Source: 67-14 sp035502775 (GTDB lineage: Bacteria; Actinomycetota; Thermoleophilia; Solirubrobacterales; 70-9). Taken from it: a stretch of 64,000 nt of DNA. Under the pieces are notes generated by a model. The model was not told the DNA's origin and did not search any database. It saw nothing but the letters and a program-made list of their open reading frames with translations. The position numbers and the translations under genes are program-made. Positions 7,279 through 15,834 of this stretch are shown here, one piece after another. The stretch lies in the NCBI GenBank assembly GCA_035502775.1, contig DATJUB010000035.1, positions 41,673-105,672 on the forward strand, in the 5' to 3' direction. The stretch's first letter is position 1. Each line of letters opens with the position of its first letter.

Positions 7279-8655
7279 TCAGCGGCGACGGATCTTGGGC
7301 CTCGGAGCGCGGGGCGCCTTGCCGCCCTGCATGCGGGCCAGCTGCTGCGGATCCGGCATCTTTCCGTTGGCCATCGACTTCATCAGGGTGCGCATCTGAC
7401 CGAACTGCTTGACCATGTTGTTGACCTGCTGGATCTTCGTTCCCGAACCCTCGGCGATGCGGCGCCGGCGCGATCCCTTGATGATCTCCGGATAGGCCCG
7501 TTCGTATGGGGTCATCGAGAGGATGATCGCCTCGACCCGGTCCAGTTCGCCATCGTCGACATCGACGTCCTTCAGCCCCTTCATCGCCCCCATGCCGGGC
7601 ATCATCCCGATCAGGTTGCCGATCGGACCCATCTTGCGGACCTGGCGCATCTGCTTGAGGAAATCCTCGAGCGTGAAGGTCTCGTTCGCCATCTTCTTCT
7701 GAAGCTCTTCGGCCTCGTCCTCGCTGACCTGCTCCTCGGCCCTCTCGATCAGGCTCAGCACGTCGCCCATGCCGAGGATGCGGCCGGACATGCGATCCGG
7801 GTGGAACCGCTCGAAATCCTCGAGCTTCTCGCCGGTCGAAGCGAAGATGATCGGCTTGCCGGTGACCGCCTTGACCGAGAGCGCGGCACCGCCGCGGGCG
7901 TCACCATCGAGCTTGGAGATGATCACGCCGTCGAACTCGGCCGATTCGGCGAACGATTCCGCCACGCCGACCGCGTCCTGACCGGTCATCGCGTCGACGA
8001 CCAGCAGCACGTTCATCGGCTTGACCTTCTTGCGGATCCGGACCAGCTCGTCCATCAGCTCGTTGTCGATGTGGAGGCGGCCCGCGGTATCGACGATCAA
8101 GACGTCGCGGTTCTCCTCCTCGGCCTTCTTCAGCGCCCAACCGGCGATCTCGACCGGATCGGCATCGGTGCCCTGCTGGTAGACGACCGCGCCGGCCCGC
8201 TTGCCGACGGTCTCCAGCTGCTGGATCGCGGCGGGCCGGTACACGTCGCAGGCGGCGAGCGCGACCCGCTTGCCCTCCTTGGTCAGGAGCTTCGCGAGCT
8301 TCGCGGTGGCTGTGGTCTTGCCCGACCCCTGGAGGCCGGCCATCATGATGACCGTGGTGCCCTTGTTCGCGAACACGAGATCGCGACCGGTGCCACCCAT
8401 CAGCTCGGTCAGCTCCTCGTTGACGATCTTGACCACCTGCTGCCCCGGGTTCAGACTGCCGAGTACATCGGCACCGAGACAGCGTTCCTTGACCGTGGCG
8501 GTGAAGGTCTTCACGACCTTGAAGTTGACGTCGGCTTCGAGCAGGGCGAGACGGATTTCCCGCATCGCCTTGTCGATGTCGGCCTCCGAGACCTTGCCGC
8601 GGCCGCGAACGTCGGAAAGCGTGGACTGAAGTCGTTCTGAAAGCTGGTCGAACAT
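7279..8655 (-). CDS. ffh: Signal recognition particle protein Ffh
   Basis: Ffh binds 4.5S RNA and nascent signal sequences and targets ribosomes to FtsY. At 458 residues it has a normal NG GTPase (GLQGSGKTTATAKLA, DVYRPAAIQQL, DTAGR, SKLDGDARGG) and a C-terminal methionine-rich M domain (KMGPIGNLIGMMPGMGAMKGL, then the SRP-RNA-binding GSRRRRIAEGSG). It follows ftsY, so both SRP GTPases are adjacent. The partner 4.5S RNA is not in the window. A TAAGGT box lies 10 nt upstream of the ATG. Confidence 0.97.
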   Translation of the reverse strand: MFDQLSERLQSTLSDVRGRGKVSEADIDKAMREIRLALLEADVNFKVVKTFTATVKERCLGADVLGSLNPGQQVVKIVNEELTELMGGTGRDLVFANKGTTVIMMAGLQGSGKTTATAKLAKLLTKEGKRVALAACDVYRPAAIQQLETVGKRAGAVVYQQGTDADPVEIAGWALKKAEEENRDVLIVDTAGRLHIDNELMDELVRIRKKVKPMNVLLVVDAMTGQDAVGVAESFAESAEFDGVIISKLDGDARGGAALSVKAVTGKPIIFASTGEKLEDFERFHPDRMSGRILGMGDVLSLIERAEEQVSEDEAEELQKKMANETFTLEDFLKQMRQVRKMGPIGNLIGMMPGMGAMKGLKDVDVDDGELDRVEAIILSMTPYERAYPEIIKGSRRRRIAEGSGTKIQQVNNMVKQFGQMRTLMKSMANGKMPDPQQLARMQGGKAPRAPRPKIRRR

Positions 8656-8712
8656 TTAGAGGGCAACCTTACCGGGTGACCGGACCCGCGCCGGGTTCGG
8701 TAAACGGCTTGG

Positions 8713-9723
8713 CTAGTCCTCCGCGAGCAAGGCGCTGGCGAACTCCATCGGATCGAAGGGCCGCAGGTCCTCCAGGCCCTCGCCCACCCCGATCAGCTTC
8801 ACCGGGATCTGGAGCTCGGTCGCGATCGCGAGGGTGATGCCTCCCTTCGCGGTACCGTCCAGCTTGGTCAGCACGACCCCGTCGACGTCGGTCGCCTCGG
8901 CGAAGGCCTTGGCCTGGCGCAGGCCGTTCTGGCCGGTGGTCGCGTCGATCGAGATCAGCGTCTCGTGCGGGGCCCCCGGCATCTGCTTCTCGATCACCCG
9001 GCGCACCTTGCTCAGCTCGTCCATCAGGTTGCCCTGGGTGTGGAGACGGCCGGCGGTGTCGATGATCAGCACGTCCACCCCGCGCGCCTTGGCGGCACTG
9101 ACCGCGTCGTAGGCGACCGACCCGGGATCGGCGCCCTCGTTGGATCGGATGATGCCGGCGCCGGCCCGGTCGGCCCAGGTCGTGAGCTGCTCGGCCGCGG
9201 CGGCGCGGTAGGTATCGGCCGCGCCCAGCAGGACCGAAAGGCCGAACTCGTTCTTCAGATGCCAGGCGATCTTGCCGATGCTGGTCGTCTTGCCGGTGCC
9301 GTTCACCCCGGTCATCAGCAGGACCGCGGGATCGTTGCTGAGATCGATCGGCGAACGGTTGGTCGAAGCGATCTCGGCCAGGATCTCGATCAGGCGGGCC
9401 TTGATCGCCTGTCCGTCGGGTGGCACCAGGCCGGAATCGACCTCGTGCTCGAGCTTCTCGACCACCTGGGCCGTGGTCGTGGCTCCCGCGTCGGCGAGGA
9501 TCAGCGCCTCTTCGAGCCGCTCCCACGTCTCCTCGTCGATCCGGTCGAACAGGCTCGACGTGATCTCCTCCGAAAGGGCCTTGCGGCTCTTCGAGAGGCT
9601 TTCCCGCAGCCGCTTGAAGGCGCCGCGCCGCTTGGGTTCGGCCTCCTCCTCCACGCGGGCGGTCGCGATTTCCGGGGTGGCACGGTCCCCGAGGTCAAGA
9701 ATGTCGTTCCAGGTCGTCGGCAA
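8713..9723 (-). CDS. ftsY: Signal recognition particle receptor FtsY
   Basis: FtsY is the membrane-associated SRP receptor GTPase. The 336-residue protein has a short N-terminal region, the helical N domain and the G domain with GVNGTGKTTSIGKIA, AADTYRAAAAEQL, DTAGRLHTQGNLMDEL and LTKLDGTAKGG. The acidic A domain found in many FtsY proteins is almost absent, as in other short actinobacterial forms. The start chosen is a TTG, with no better in-frame codon near it. It lies 38 bp after smc and just upstream of ffh. Confidence 0.95.
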   Translation of the reverse strand: MPTTWNDILDLGDRATPEIATARVEEEAEPKRRGAFKRLRESLSKSRKALSEEITSSLFDRIDEETWERLEEALILADAGATTTAQVVEKLEHEVDSGLVPPDGQAIKARLIEILAEIASTNRSPIDLSNDPAVLLMTGVNGTGKTTSIGKIAWHLKNEFGLSVLLGAADTYRAAAAEQLTTWADRAGAGIIRSNEGADPGSVAYDAVSAAKARGVDVLIIDTAGRLHTQGNLMDELSKVRRVIEKQMPGAPHETLISIDATTGQNGLRQAKAFAEATDVDGVVLTKLDGTAKGGITLAIATELQIPVKLIGVGEGLEDLRPFDPMEFASALLAED

Positions 9724-9761
9724 GGTGGTGGAATCTTGACGGAACGAGCCGTCCGAGGCCG

Positions 9762-12113
9762 CTAGGCCACTTCCTCAAGCGAGACGCCCTCGAGCGACTT
9801 CACGTCTCGCGGCAGGCGGCGGGAAATCACCTTGGTCACACCATCGCCGCCCATGCTGACTCCGTACAGCACGTCGGCCGCGTCCATGGTCAGCTTCTGG
9901 TGGGTCACGATCACGAACTGGGTCCGGTCGGAGAACTGGCGGACCAGTTCGAGGAAACGGTTGATGTTGGTGTCGTCCAGCGCCGCCTCGACCTCGTCCA
10001 GGATGTAGAACGGGCAGGGCCTGGCGAGGAACACGGCGAAGACGAAGGCCAGCGCGGTCATCGCCTTCTCACCGCCGGAGAGCAGGCTCATCTGGCGCAT
10101 GCGCTTGCCTTCCGGGGTCACTTCGAGCTCGACGCCGAAGTCCGAGGCGATGTCGTCCTCTTCGGCCTCCGCGTCCGCGGAGCTCTCGGCCTCCGTGTCG
10201 TCTTCGCCTTCGACCTCCGACTTCGCCTCGGGGGCCGGGCGCAGATCGACCGAACGCAGCCTGCCGCTGCCGTTCGGGAAGAGCTGGGCGATCATCTCCT
10301 CGAAATTCTGGGCGGTGGCGGCGAAGGTCTCGTCGAAGGAACGCTTGATCTCGGCGTCGATGTCCCGGATCACGCCCTCGAGCTCGCGCATGCCGCGCTC
10401 GGTGTCCTCGCGCTGCGAGACCAGCTGCTCGACGTACTCCATCGCCTCTTCATACTCCCGCTGGGCCAGCGGGTTGACCGGACCGAGGCGCTCGCGCCGC
10501 AGACGCAGGTTGGTGAGGCGGCGGTCGATCTGCTCGCGTTCCTCGTCGGAAAGTGGTTCGTCGGCCTCGGCGATCTCCTCCCCGAGCTTGTCGGCGATGC
10601 GGGAAAGCTCACCGGCGGCCTCCTTGCGGCGGTCGCCGAGATGGGCGGCCTCGACCTCGGCCTTGGTCACCTGCTCGGCCACGGCCCTCAGCTTCGCCTG
10701 GATCTCGACCTCCTGATCCGAGCATCGCTTCAGTTCCGCCGCGATCTCGTCGGCGTCGCCCTGATCGCCGATCACGGTCCTCTCGGCCCGGCCGATCCGA
10801 TCCCGAACCGCCTGGCCGGTCGCCTCCGCGGCGCCGCGGACCTCCTCGACCAGGGCGATCAGAGCCTCGACCGCCTCCATGCGCTCCGCGAGCCGTTCAC
10901 GGTGGCGTTCACCCAGGAGACCTTCGGCCCGGCGGGCGTGGCGCACCGCGCGCTCCGCGCCCTTGTGGACGTGGCCCAGCGCGTCGAGCCGGTCGGCTTC
11001 GCGCCCATCCGCCCTTGCCTGCCGCAGACCCTCGGCCGCGGTCGCGAGACCGGCGTCCACCTCGGAAAGCTCCTCGACCAGCGCCTTCGCCCGTTCGCTG
11101 GCACTGCCGCTGGACCCGACGTCCAGCGTGAGCGGCGCGAGCTCGAGCCGCAGGTTCTCCAGCCGGCGTTCCAGGATCCGGCCCCGCTCGACCACCGCCG
11201 AGGTGCCGATCGAGATCTTCTCCTGGCCGGAACGCAGCGAGTTCAACAGCCCCCAGATCGCGGTGCGTTCACGATCCCGCTCGGCGAAACGCTCCTCGGC
11301 GGCGCTGCGGCGCTCGGACACCGCGGCCGATTCCTTCTCCAGGCCCTCCCTGAGACCCCGAGCCTGTCGGGCCGCCTCACGCGCCGCCTCCAGGCGGTCT
11401 TCGCCGAAACGAAGCTCCTCCGCGACCAGCTTGGCCCGCAGGCCGAGTTCCTCGCGTTCGATCCTGGCGCCGATCTCGGCCGAGTTGGCCTGCTGTTTCA
11501 GCGGGCGAAGCGCGCGCCGGGCTTCACGCTCGACGTCGAGCGCCCGGTCGAGGTTGTCCCGGGTGGCGTTCAGCTTCAGCTCGGAACGGCGGCGGCGCTT
11601 GCGGTACTTGCCCAGCCCGGCCGCCTCCTCGATCAGCTGGCGACGTTCCCGCGGCTTCGAGTGGACGATCGAGTCGACCCGGCCCTGGCTGATCACCGAG
11701 TGCATCTCCTTGCCGAGGTTGGCGTCGGAGAGGATCTCGACGATGTCGACCAGACGGCAACGGGCACCGTTCAGGCGGTACTCGCCGTCCCCGTTGCGGT
11801 CGAGCCGCCTGGTGATCGCGATCTCGGACAGCTCGGTGTCGATCTTGCCCTCGGAGTTGTCGATCACCACCTCGACCTCGGCCGAGGATCTCGCGCCGAC
11901 ATCCTTGCCGCCGACCGAGATCACGTCCTGCATCGAGGTGCCGCGAATCGCGCCCGGACTCTGCTCGCCGAGCGCCCAGAGGACCGCGTCGGTGATGTTC
12001 GACTTGCCGGAGCCGTTCGGGCCGACGATCACGCTGACGCCGGGATCGAACTTCAGCTCCGTCTTCTCGGGGAACGACTTGAACCCCTTCATGGTTACCG
12101 AGCGCAGATACAT
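9762..12113 (-). CDS. smc: Short SMC condensin ATPase lacking a hinge domain
   Basis: SMC is the ATPase of the SMC-ScpAB condensin that organises and segregates chromosomes. The head is intact: MYLRSVTMKGFKSF, Walker A GPNGSGKS (31-38), ISQGRVD (141-147), GPVNPLA (544-550), signature LSGGEK (678-683), Walker B FYILDEVEAALDD (702-714) and the VTHQK switch. Canonical SMCs are about 1,150-1,200 residues with a globular hinge around the middle. This one has 783 and no hinge sequence. Two shortened arms meet at a Gly/Ser-rich turn near residues 328-340. An acidic insert (about 628-657) precedes the signature. It is one continuous frame, so not a simple frameshift. scpA and scpB are at 61.5-62.8 kb. 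Confidence 0.93.
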   Translation of the reverse strand: MYLRSVTMKGFKSFPEKTELKFDPGVSVIVGPNGSGKSNITDAVLWALGEQSPGAIRGTSMQDVISVGGKDVGARSSAEVEVVIDNSEGKIDTELSEIAITRRLDRNGDGEYRLNGARCRLVDIVEILSDANLGKEMHSVISQGRVDSIVHSKPRERRQLIEEAAGLGKYRKRRRRSELKLNATRDNLDRALDVEREARRALRPLKQQANSAEIGARIEREELGLRAKLVAEELRFGEDRLEAAREAARQARGLREGLEKESAAVSERRSAAEERFAERDRERTAIWGLLNSLRSGQEKISIGTSAVVERGRILERRLENLRLELAPLTLDVGSSGSASERAKALVEELSEVDAGLATAAEGLRQARADGREADRLDALGHVHKGAERAVRHARRAEGLLGERHRERLAERMEAVEALIALVEEVRGAAEATGQAVRDRIGRAERTVIGDQGDADEIAAELKRCSDQEVEIQAKLRAVAEQVTKAEVEAAHLGDRRKEAAGELSRIADKLGEEIAEADEPLSDEEREQIDRRLTNLRLRRERLGPVNPLAQREYEEAMEYVEQLVSQREDTERGMRELEGVIRDIDAEIKRSFDETFAATAQNFEEMIAQLFPNGSGRLRSVDLRPAPEAKSEVEGEDDTEAESSADAEAEEDDIASDFGVELEVTPEGKRMRQMSLLSGGEKAMTALAFVFAVFLARPCPFYILDEVEAALDDTNINRFLELVRQFSDRTQFVIVTHQKLTMDAADVLYGVSMGGDGVTKVISRRLPRDVKSLEGVSLEEVA

Positions 12114-12160
12114 ATGCCGTTAAAACTGACCATCCCATCGGACGGCCGAAGCGCTCAATA

Positions 12161-12173
12161 CCGCTATTTGCGG
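12161..12173. repeat. Small hairpin CCGC-TATTT-GCGG after rnc
   Basis: This short inverted repeat lies in the rnc-smc spacer, 2 nt after the rnc stop. The core CGCTATTTGCG recurs at 62872-62882 and 62908-62918, always beside a minus-strand gene end. There is no T tract to make it a clear terminator. Confidence 0.3.
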
Positions 12174-12175
12174 GA

Positions 12176-12907
12176 TCAATCGCCGAGTGATTCGAGACCA
12201 GCGGCCGCGGCCGCCTGTCCGGCCGCCTTCTTGCTGCGTCCCTCACCCCGGCCGATCTCGTTTCCGGCCAGCTTGACCGCGACCTTGTAGGTGCGCTGAT
12301 GGGCGGGGCCGCTGGAGCCGACCACCTCGTACTCGACCATCTCGCCGCGCCGGGCGACGGCTTCCTGAAGGGCGGACTTGAAGTCGGTGCGGTTCGCCTG
12401 AACCGTCTCGATCCGGTCGCGGAAGGCGTCGACGACCGCGGGCGCGGTCCTTTCGAAACCGAAGGTCAGGTAGCAGCTGCCGATCATCGCCTCGGTGATC
12501 TCGGGCAGCGGGCGCTCACCTTCGAGCAGCAGGCGGGCCGGGGTCTGTTTGCCGTCGTTGGAGGCCGGATCCGCCTCCAGCAGCATCTCCGGGATCCCCA
12601 GCTCCCGGCCGACCGCCGAGCAGGAGGTTCCGCTGACCGCCTGGTTGAGGATCTTCGTCAGCGCACCGGCATCGAGGCCGGGAAGCGTGCGGTACAGCTC
12701 GTCGGCGATCGCCAGCCCGAGCACGCTGTCACCGAGCAGGGCGAGCCTTTCGTACGAGCCGACCCGGTCCTCCGCCCACGAGGAATGGGTGAGCGCGGCG
12801 GTGCGGGCCTCATCCGGGAGCTCGGCGATCAGCTCCTTCAGGGTGCTGCCGTCGGGCTCGCGCCCGGGCCCGCCCTCACGTACTCGCTTTAGCCATGACA
12901 AAGTCAA
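12176..12907 (-). CDS. rnc: Ribonuclease III with altered active site
   Basis: RNase III cleaves double-stranded RNA in rRNA and mRNA processing. The 243-residue protein has the RNase III domain (residues about 22-165) and a clear C-terminal dsRBD (DFKSALQEAVARRGE to GRSKKAAGQAAAAAGLESL). The signature reads YERLALLGDSVL instead of NERLEFLGDSIL. Glu53 and Asp60 are kept, but the position of E. coli Glu41 is Ala56. In PEITEAMIG, E. coli Asp114 is Glu136, while Glu117 is retained as Glu139. Activity may therefore be changed. The start overlaps the acpP stop by 32 bp. It sits directly upstream of smc, the usual context. Confidence 0.9.
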   Translation of the reverse strand: MTLSWLKRVREGGPGREPDGSTLKELIAELPDEARTAALTHSSWAEDRVGSYERLALLGDSVLGLAIADELYRTLPGLDAGALTKILNQAVSGTSCSAVGRELGIPEMLLEADPASNDGKQTPARLLLEGERPLPEITEAMIGSCYLTFGFERTAPAVVDAFRDRIETVQANRTDFKSALQEAVARRGEMVEYEVVGSSGPAHQRTYKVAVKLAGNEIGRGEGRSKKAAGQAAAAAGLESLGD

Positions 12908-13145
12908 CGGCGTCTCCCACCGTGCTGATCTGGCCGGCTTCCTGCTCCGAAACGGTGATTTCGTAGCGGTCCTCCAGCTCCATGACCAGTTCGTAGAGGT
13001 CGAGCGAATCGGCGTCGAAGTCCTCTTTGAAGCGGGCTCCCTCCGTGATCTGCTCCGGCTTCAGCTCAAGCTCGGTGACCAGATGCTGCCGCACCAGGTC
13101 CAGCACGGCGTCACGGTTTCCATCGAATTTCGCATCAAGTTTCAT
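12876..13145 (-). CDS. acpP: Acyl carrier protein
   Basis: AcpP carries acyl chains on a phosphopantetheine arm during fatty-acid synthesis. The 89-residue sequence has the attachment serine in DADSLDLYELVMELEDRYEI. An AGGA Shine-Dalgarno lies 8 nt before the ATG. It follows plsX and precedes rnc, the common plsX-acpP-rnc order. No fabD/fabH genes accompany it. Confidence 0.93.
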   Translation of the reverse strand: MKLDAKFDGNRDAVLDLVRQHLVTELELKPEQITEGARFKEDFDADSLDLYELVMELEDRYEITVSEQEAGQISTVGDAVDFVMAKAST

Positions 13146-13158
13146 TTGACATTTCCTA

Positions 13159-14184
13159 TCACGCGGGGTTGGCCGGCCCGGTCGCGCCGCGATTGGCGCC
13201 GACCCGGTGGAGCATCTCTTCGGTCAGTCCGGGCGCGTCGGCGGCCGCGGCACGGGCGGCCAGGCGGATCGCGTTCGCGACCCCGTCCGCGCCCGAGCTG
13301 CCGTGACCGACCACGGCGACACTTCGCAGGCCGAGCAGGATCGCGCCCCCGGTCGTGTCCGGATGGAGATCCTTCTTCAGTCCGCTCATCGCGGGCTTCA
13401 TCATCAGTCCGCCGACCGCCGAGATCGGGTTCTTCCTGGCGGCCGAGCCGATCGCCGAGCCGACCAGTTTGACCGCGCCCTCCATCGCCTTCAAGGTGAT
13501 GTTCCCGGTGAAACCATCGGTCACGATCACGTCCGCGGTACCGGCCGGGATGTCGCGGCCCTCGACGTTGCCGATGAACTCGATCTCGCCGGAACCGCTC
13601 AGCGTCGCGTGGGCCTCGACCACTTCCTCCTTGCCCTTGCCGGCCTCCTCGCCGACCGAGAGCAGTCCCACCTGGGGTGCCTCGACCCCGAGCGCGGCCT
13701 TCGAGAATGCGGCCCCGAGATAGGCGAACTGCACCAGATGCTGGGCCCTGACGTCGAGATTGGCACCGACATCGAGGAAGAGCACGGTCTTGCCGGGCAG
13801 CGGAACCTGAGCGGCGAGAGCCGGGCGCTTCACGCCACGGGACCGTTTCAGGCCGAAGGTCGCGGCGGCCATCGTCGCACCGGTCGAACCGAGACTGACG
13901 ACGGCCTGTGATTCACCCGCCTTCACGTCGGCGACGGCACGGACGATCGAGGAATCGGGACGGGTCCGGACCGCCGGGACCGGGTCATCGTCATTGGCGA
14001 TGAACTCGGCCGTGTCGACCAGGGTTACGTTCGGAGAGTCGGCGAAATCCAGTTCGGACGCCGGTCCGAAGACACGGATGTTGATGCCGTCGGCAGCGGC
14101 CGCCTTCGCGCCCGCTTCGAGCAGGTCGAAGCCACCCTCAACTCCGAATCCATCGAGCGCGACCGTGGTCCCGCCGCGCAGCAA
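13159..14184 (-). CDS. plsX: Phosphate acyltransferase PlsX
   Basis: PlsX converts acyl-ACP to acyl-phosphate for phospholipid synthesis. The 341-residue protein matches the family through AVVSLGSTGATMAAATFGLKRSRGVKRPALA, FLDVGANLDVRAQHLVQFA, GLLSVGEEAGKG and ADVIVTDGFTGNITLKAMEG. It starts at a TTG immediately after the rpmF TAG, so it is coupled to rpmF. The usual N-terminal AVDAMGGD is degenerate here (VALDGFG). AcpP downstream is the likely acyl donor, and the FakA-like kinase at 19.6 kb could supply acyl-phosphate by the other route. Confidence 0.92.
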   Translation of the reverse strand: MLRGGTTVALDGFGVEGGFDLLEAGAKAAAADGINIRVFGPASELDFADSPNVTLVDTAEFIANDDDPVPAVRTRPDSSIVRAVADVKAGESQAVVSLGSTGATMAAATFGLKRSRGVKRPALAAQVPLPGKTVLFLDVGANLDVRAQHLVQFAYLGAAFSKAALGVEAPQVGLLSVGEEAGKGKEEVVEAHATLSGSGEIEFIGNVEGRDIPAGTADVIVTDGFTGNITLKAMEGAVKLVGSAIGSAARKNPISAVGGLMMKPAMSGLKKDLHPDTTGGAILLGLRSVAVVGHGSSGADGVANAIRLAARAAAADAPGLTEEMLHRVGANRGATGPANPA

Positions 14185-14394
14185 CTACTCGCCTGGAACG
14201 GCTCCGCCGATGGCGGGATTCCGCTGTGCGACTACTTCGCGTCCCTTGTAGTCCCCGCAATTGGGGCAAACACGGTGAGGAAGCCGCGGCGAGTGGCACT
14301 TGACGCAGTGGTTCACTCGAGCCTTGGCGGCAGTATGGGTCGCGCGACGCTTGTCACGCCGGGCACGCGAAGTTCTTTTCTTAGGGACGGCCAT
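14185..14394 (-). CDS. rpmF: 50S ribosomal protein L32
   Basis: L32 is a small zinc-binding 50S protein. The 69-residue sequence starts MAVPKKRTSRARRDKRRATH and has a four-cysteine zinc site (CVKCHSPRLPHRVCPNCGDYKG). A TACACT box 11 nt before the ATG suggests its own promoter with a very short leader. plsX follows without a gap. Confidence 0.96.
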   Translation of the reverse strand: MAVPKKRTSRARRDKRRATHTAAKARVNHCVKCHSPRLPHRVCPNCGDYKGREVVAQRNPAIGGAVPGE

Positions 14395-14405
14395 ATCGAC
14401 GGTGG

Positions 14406-14411
14406 AGTGTA
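14406..14411 (-). promoter_or_regulatory. Candidate -10 box for rpmF-plsX-acpP
   Basis: TACACT on the minus strand lies 11 nt before the rpmF ATG in the 133-bp spacer after DUF177. It fits a TAnnnT -10 element. Confidence 0.4.
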
Positions 14412-14467
14412 GCGGAATCGGCGATTTTCAAGCCTCGTTGTCCCAGCCAGAGAACGTGACCCACGTT

Positions 14468-14510
14468 CTGGGGGCGATTTGGCAGCTTTTTGCTGCCAAA
14501 TCGCCCCCAG
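14468..14510. repeat. Dispersed palindrome family A, copy 1
   Basis: A perfect 19-bp stem CTGGGGGCGATTTGGCAGC with loop TTTTT lies between DUF177 and rpmF. Copies at 21366-21408 and 37472-37513 share the outer arm CTGGGGGCG(A/T)TTTGG but differ in inner arm and loop. That argues for a mobile or selected repeat rather than a gene-specific terminator. Confidence 0.75.
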
Positions 14511-14527
14511 TTGCCTGGTTCGGTGAC

Positions 14528-15097
14528 CTAGATCTGACGGAGCTTTGACCACCTCGGGTCCAGGTTCTGGCCGTGGTCGTGGTCCGCCGGATCCGCTCCG
14601 TTGAGAGTCTCCCCGCAGTATGGGCAGAGGCCCAGGCAGTCCTCCCGGCAGACGATCTGGTTCGGCAGGGCGAGGATCAGGGCATCGTGGGTCCACTGCT
14701 CGACGTCGAGGATCCTCGCCTCGACATACGGGCTGAGCAGCTCCGCCGCGGTGGCCTCATCCTCGTCATCCTGCTCTTCGTCGCCGGCCTTGCTGCCCTT
14801 GCGCGCCGGGACGGGCTCCGGCGGCTGGTCCACCTCCCGGGCATCCACCGTGACCTTCGCCACCGCGGGCTCCAGGCAGCGGAAGCACGGTCCGGCGAGC
14901 CCCACCTCGAACCGGAGGCGCAGCGCGAATCCGCTGCTGGTCCTGGAGACGTCCAGCACGAACGGAACCTGGGCCGGGTCAGGCGTGTACGTCTGCCCGC
15001 CCAGCTCGACCTCTTCGGGACTCACGACACCTTCGATCCGTTTGGCGTCACCGTAGGTGAGGCTGAGCGAGTCGAGATCAACTTTTTCTATCAACAT
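14528..15097 (-). CDS. yceD: DUF177 (YceD) family protein
   Basis: DUF177/YceD proteins sit upstream of rpmF in most bacteria and have been tied to 23S rRNA or ribosome assembly. The 189-residue sequence keeps the conserved LSGPCFRCLEP-like core (GLAGPCFRCLEPA) and the terminal zinc-type cluster CREDCLGLCPYCGETLN. A charged insert rich in Asp, Glu and Lys (about residues 100-115) separates the halves. Synteny with rpmF supports the call. It is divergent from the methyltransferase gene across 75 bp. Confidence 0.9.
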   Translation of the reverse strand: MLIEKVDLDSLSLTYGDAKRIEGVVSPEEVELGGQTYTPDPAQVPFVLDVSRTSSGFALRLRFEVGLAGPCFRCLEPAVAKVTVDAREVDQPPEPVPARKGSKAGDEEQDDEDEATAAELLSPYVEARILDVEQWTHDALILALPNQIVCREDCLGLCPYCGETLNGADPADHDHGQNLDPRWSKLRQI

Positions 15098-15172
15098 GGA
15101 ATCGTGGTCCTTTGCCGCCGCTTCACGACGTTTACGATGTCGATCTGATCAACTGTTCTTCAGAGTAGCGAT

Positions 15173-15715
15173 ATGACCACACCGGACCCGACAAGCACCG
15201 ATTACCTGGAGACAGTCCGCTCCCAGGTGCCGCTCTACGACGAGCTGCAGAGTGCCGCGGTCGCGGCCGTGCCCTTCGCTCCCGGCCCGGTCCTGGAACT
15301 CGGCATCGGCACCGGCCAGACCAGCGCCGGTCTGCTCCGTCGCTTCCCCGAAGCCCGGATCACCGGGCTCGATTCCGATCCCGAGATGGTCTTCCGGGCA
15401 CGCGAACAGATCGCGGACGTCAGCCTCGCCCGCATGGAGGACCCCCTGCCGGACGGTCCTTGGGATCTGGTGATCTCGGTGCTCTCCATCCACCGTCTCA
15501 CCGACGAGCAGAAGCAGACCCTGTTCCGCCGGGTCAAGCAGCACTCGAAGGCATTGGTCATCGGAGACTTCGTCGCCCTGCCCACCGGGGAAGGCGAAAC
15601 ACAGGTTCCCGGAACGGCCTACCCGGACACCGCCGAGGATCTGGCCGGCTGGTGCGACGGTGAAATCGCCTGGGCCAAGGATGACCTCGTGGTCATCACC
15701 GCCGACTACCGCTGA
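15173..15715 (+). CDS. Class I SAM-dependent methyltransferase
   Basis: This 180-residue protein has a class I methyltransferase fold. Motif I is VLELGIGTGQTSAGLL, motif II ITGLDSDPEM, and motif IV-like PWDLVISVLSIHRL. The substrate cannot be told. It is a lone plus-strand gene inserted between DUF177 and the SepIVA-like gene, which are normally near each other. It may therefore be an accessory insertion or a clade-specific gene. Confidence 0.75.
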   Translation: MTTPDPTSTDYLETVRSQVPLYDELQSAAVAAVPFAPGPVLELGIGTGQTSAGLLRRFPEARITGLDSDPEMVFRAREQIADVSLARMEDPLPDGPWDLVISVLSIHRLTDEQKQTLFRRVKQHSKALVIGDFVALPTGEGETQVPGTAYPDTAEDLAGWCDGEIAWAKDDLVVITADYR

Positions 15716-15834
15716 CAGAGACCTTCCGCAAGTGGCGCACTGGGGGCTGCCTGCGAACTCCTGGCAAGGAGTAAAGGCCGGGAATGCCTGCGATCGTACC
15801 CACCCCGGCCGTCGACGAAGCCAGGCGCTACGAA

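Noticed and set aside
9762..12113. SMC called a pseudogene or frameshift
   Set aside because: One uninterrupted frame carries both half-heads with all ATPase motifs, and no second-frame continuation encoding a hinge is seen.
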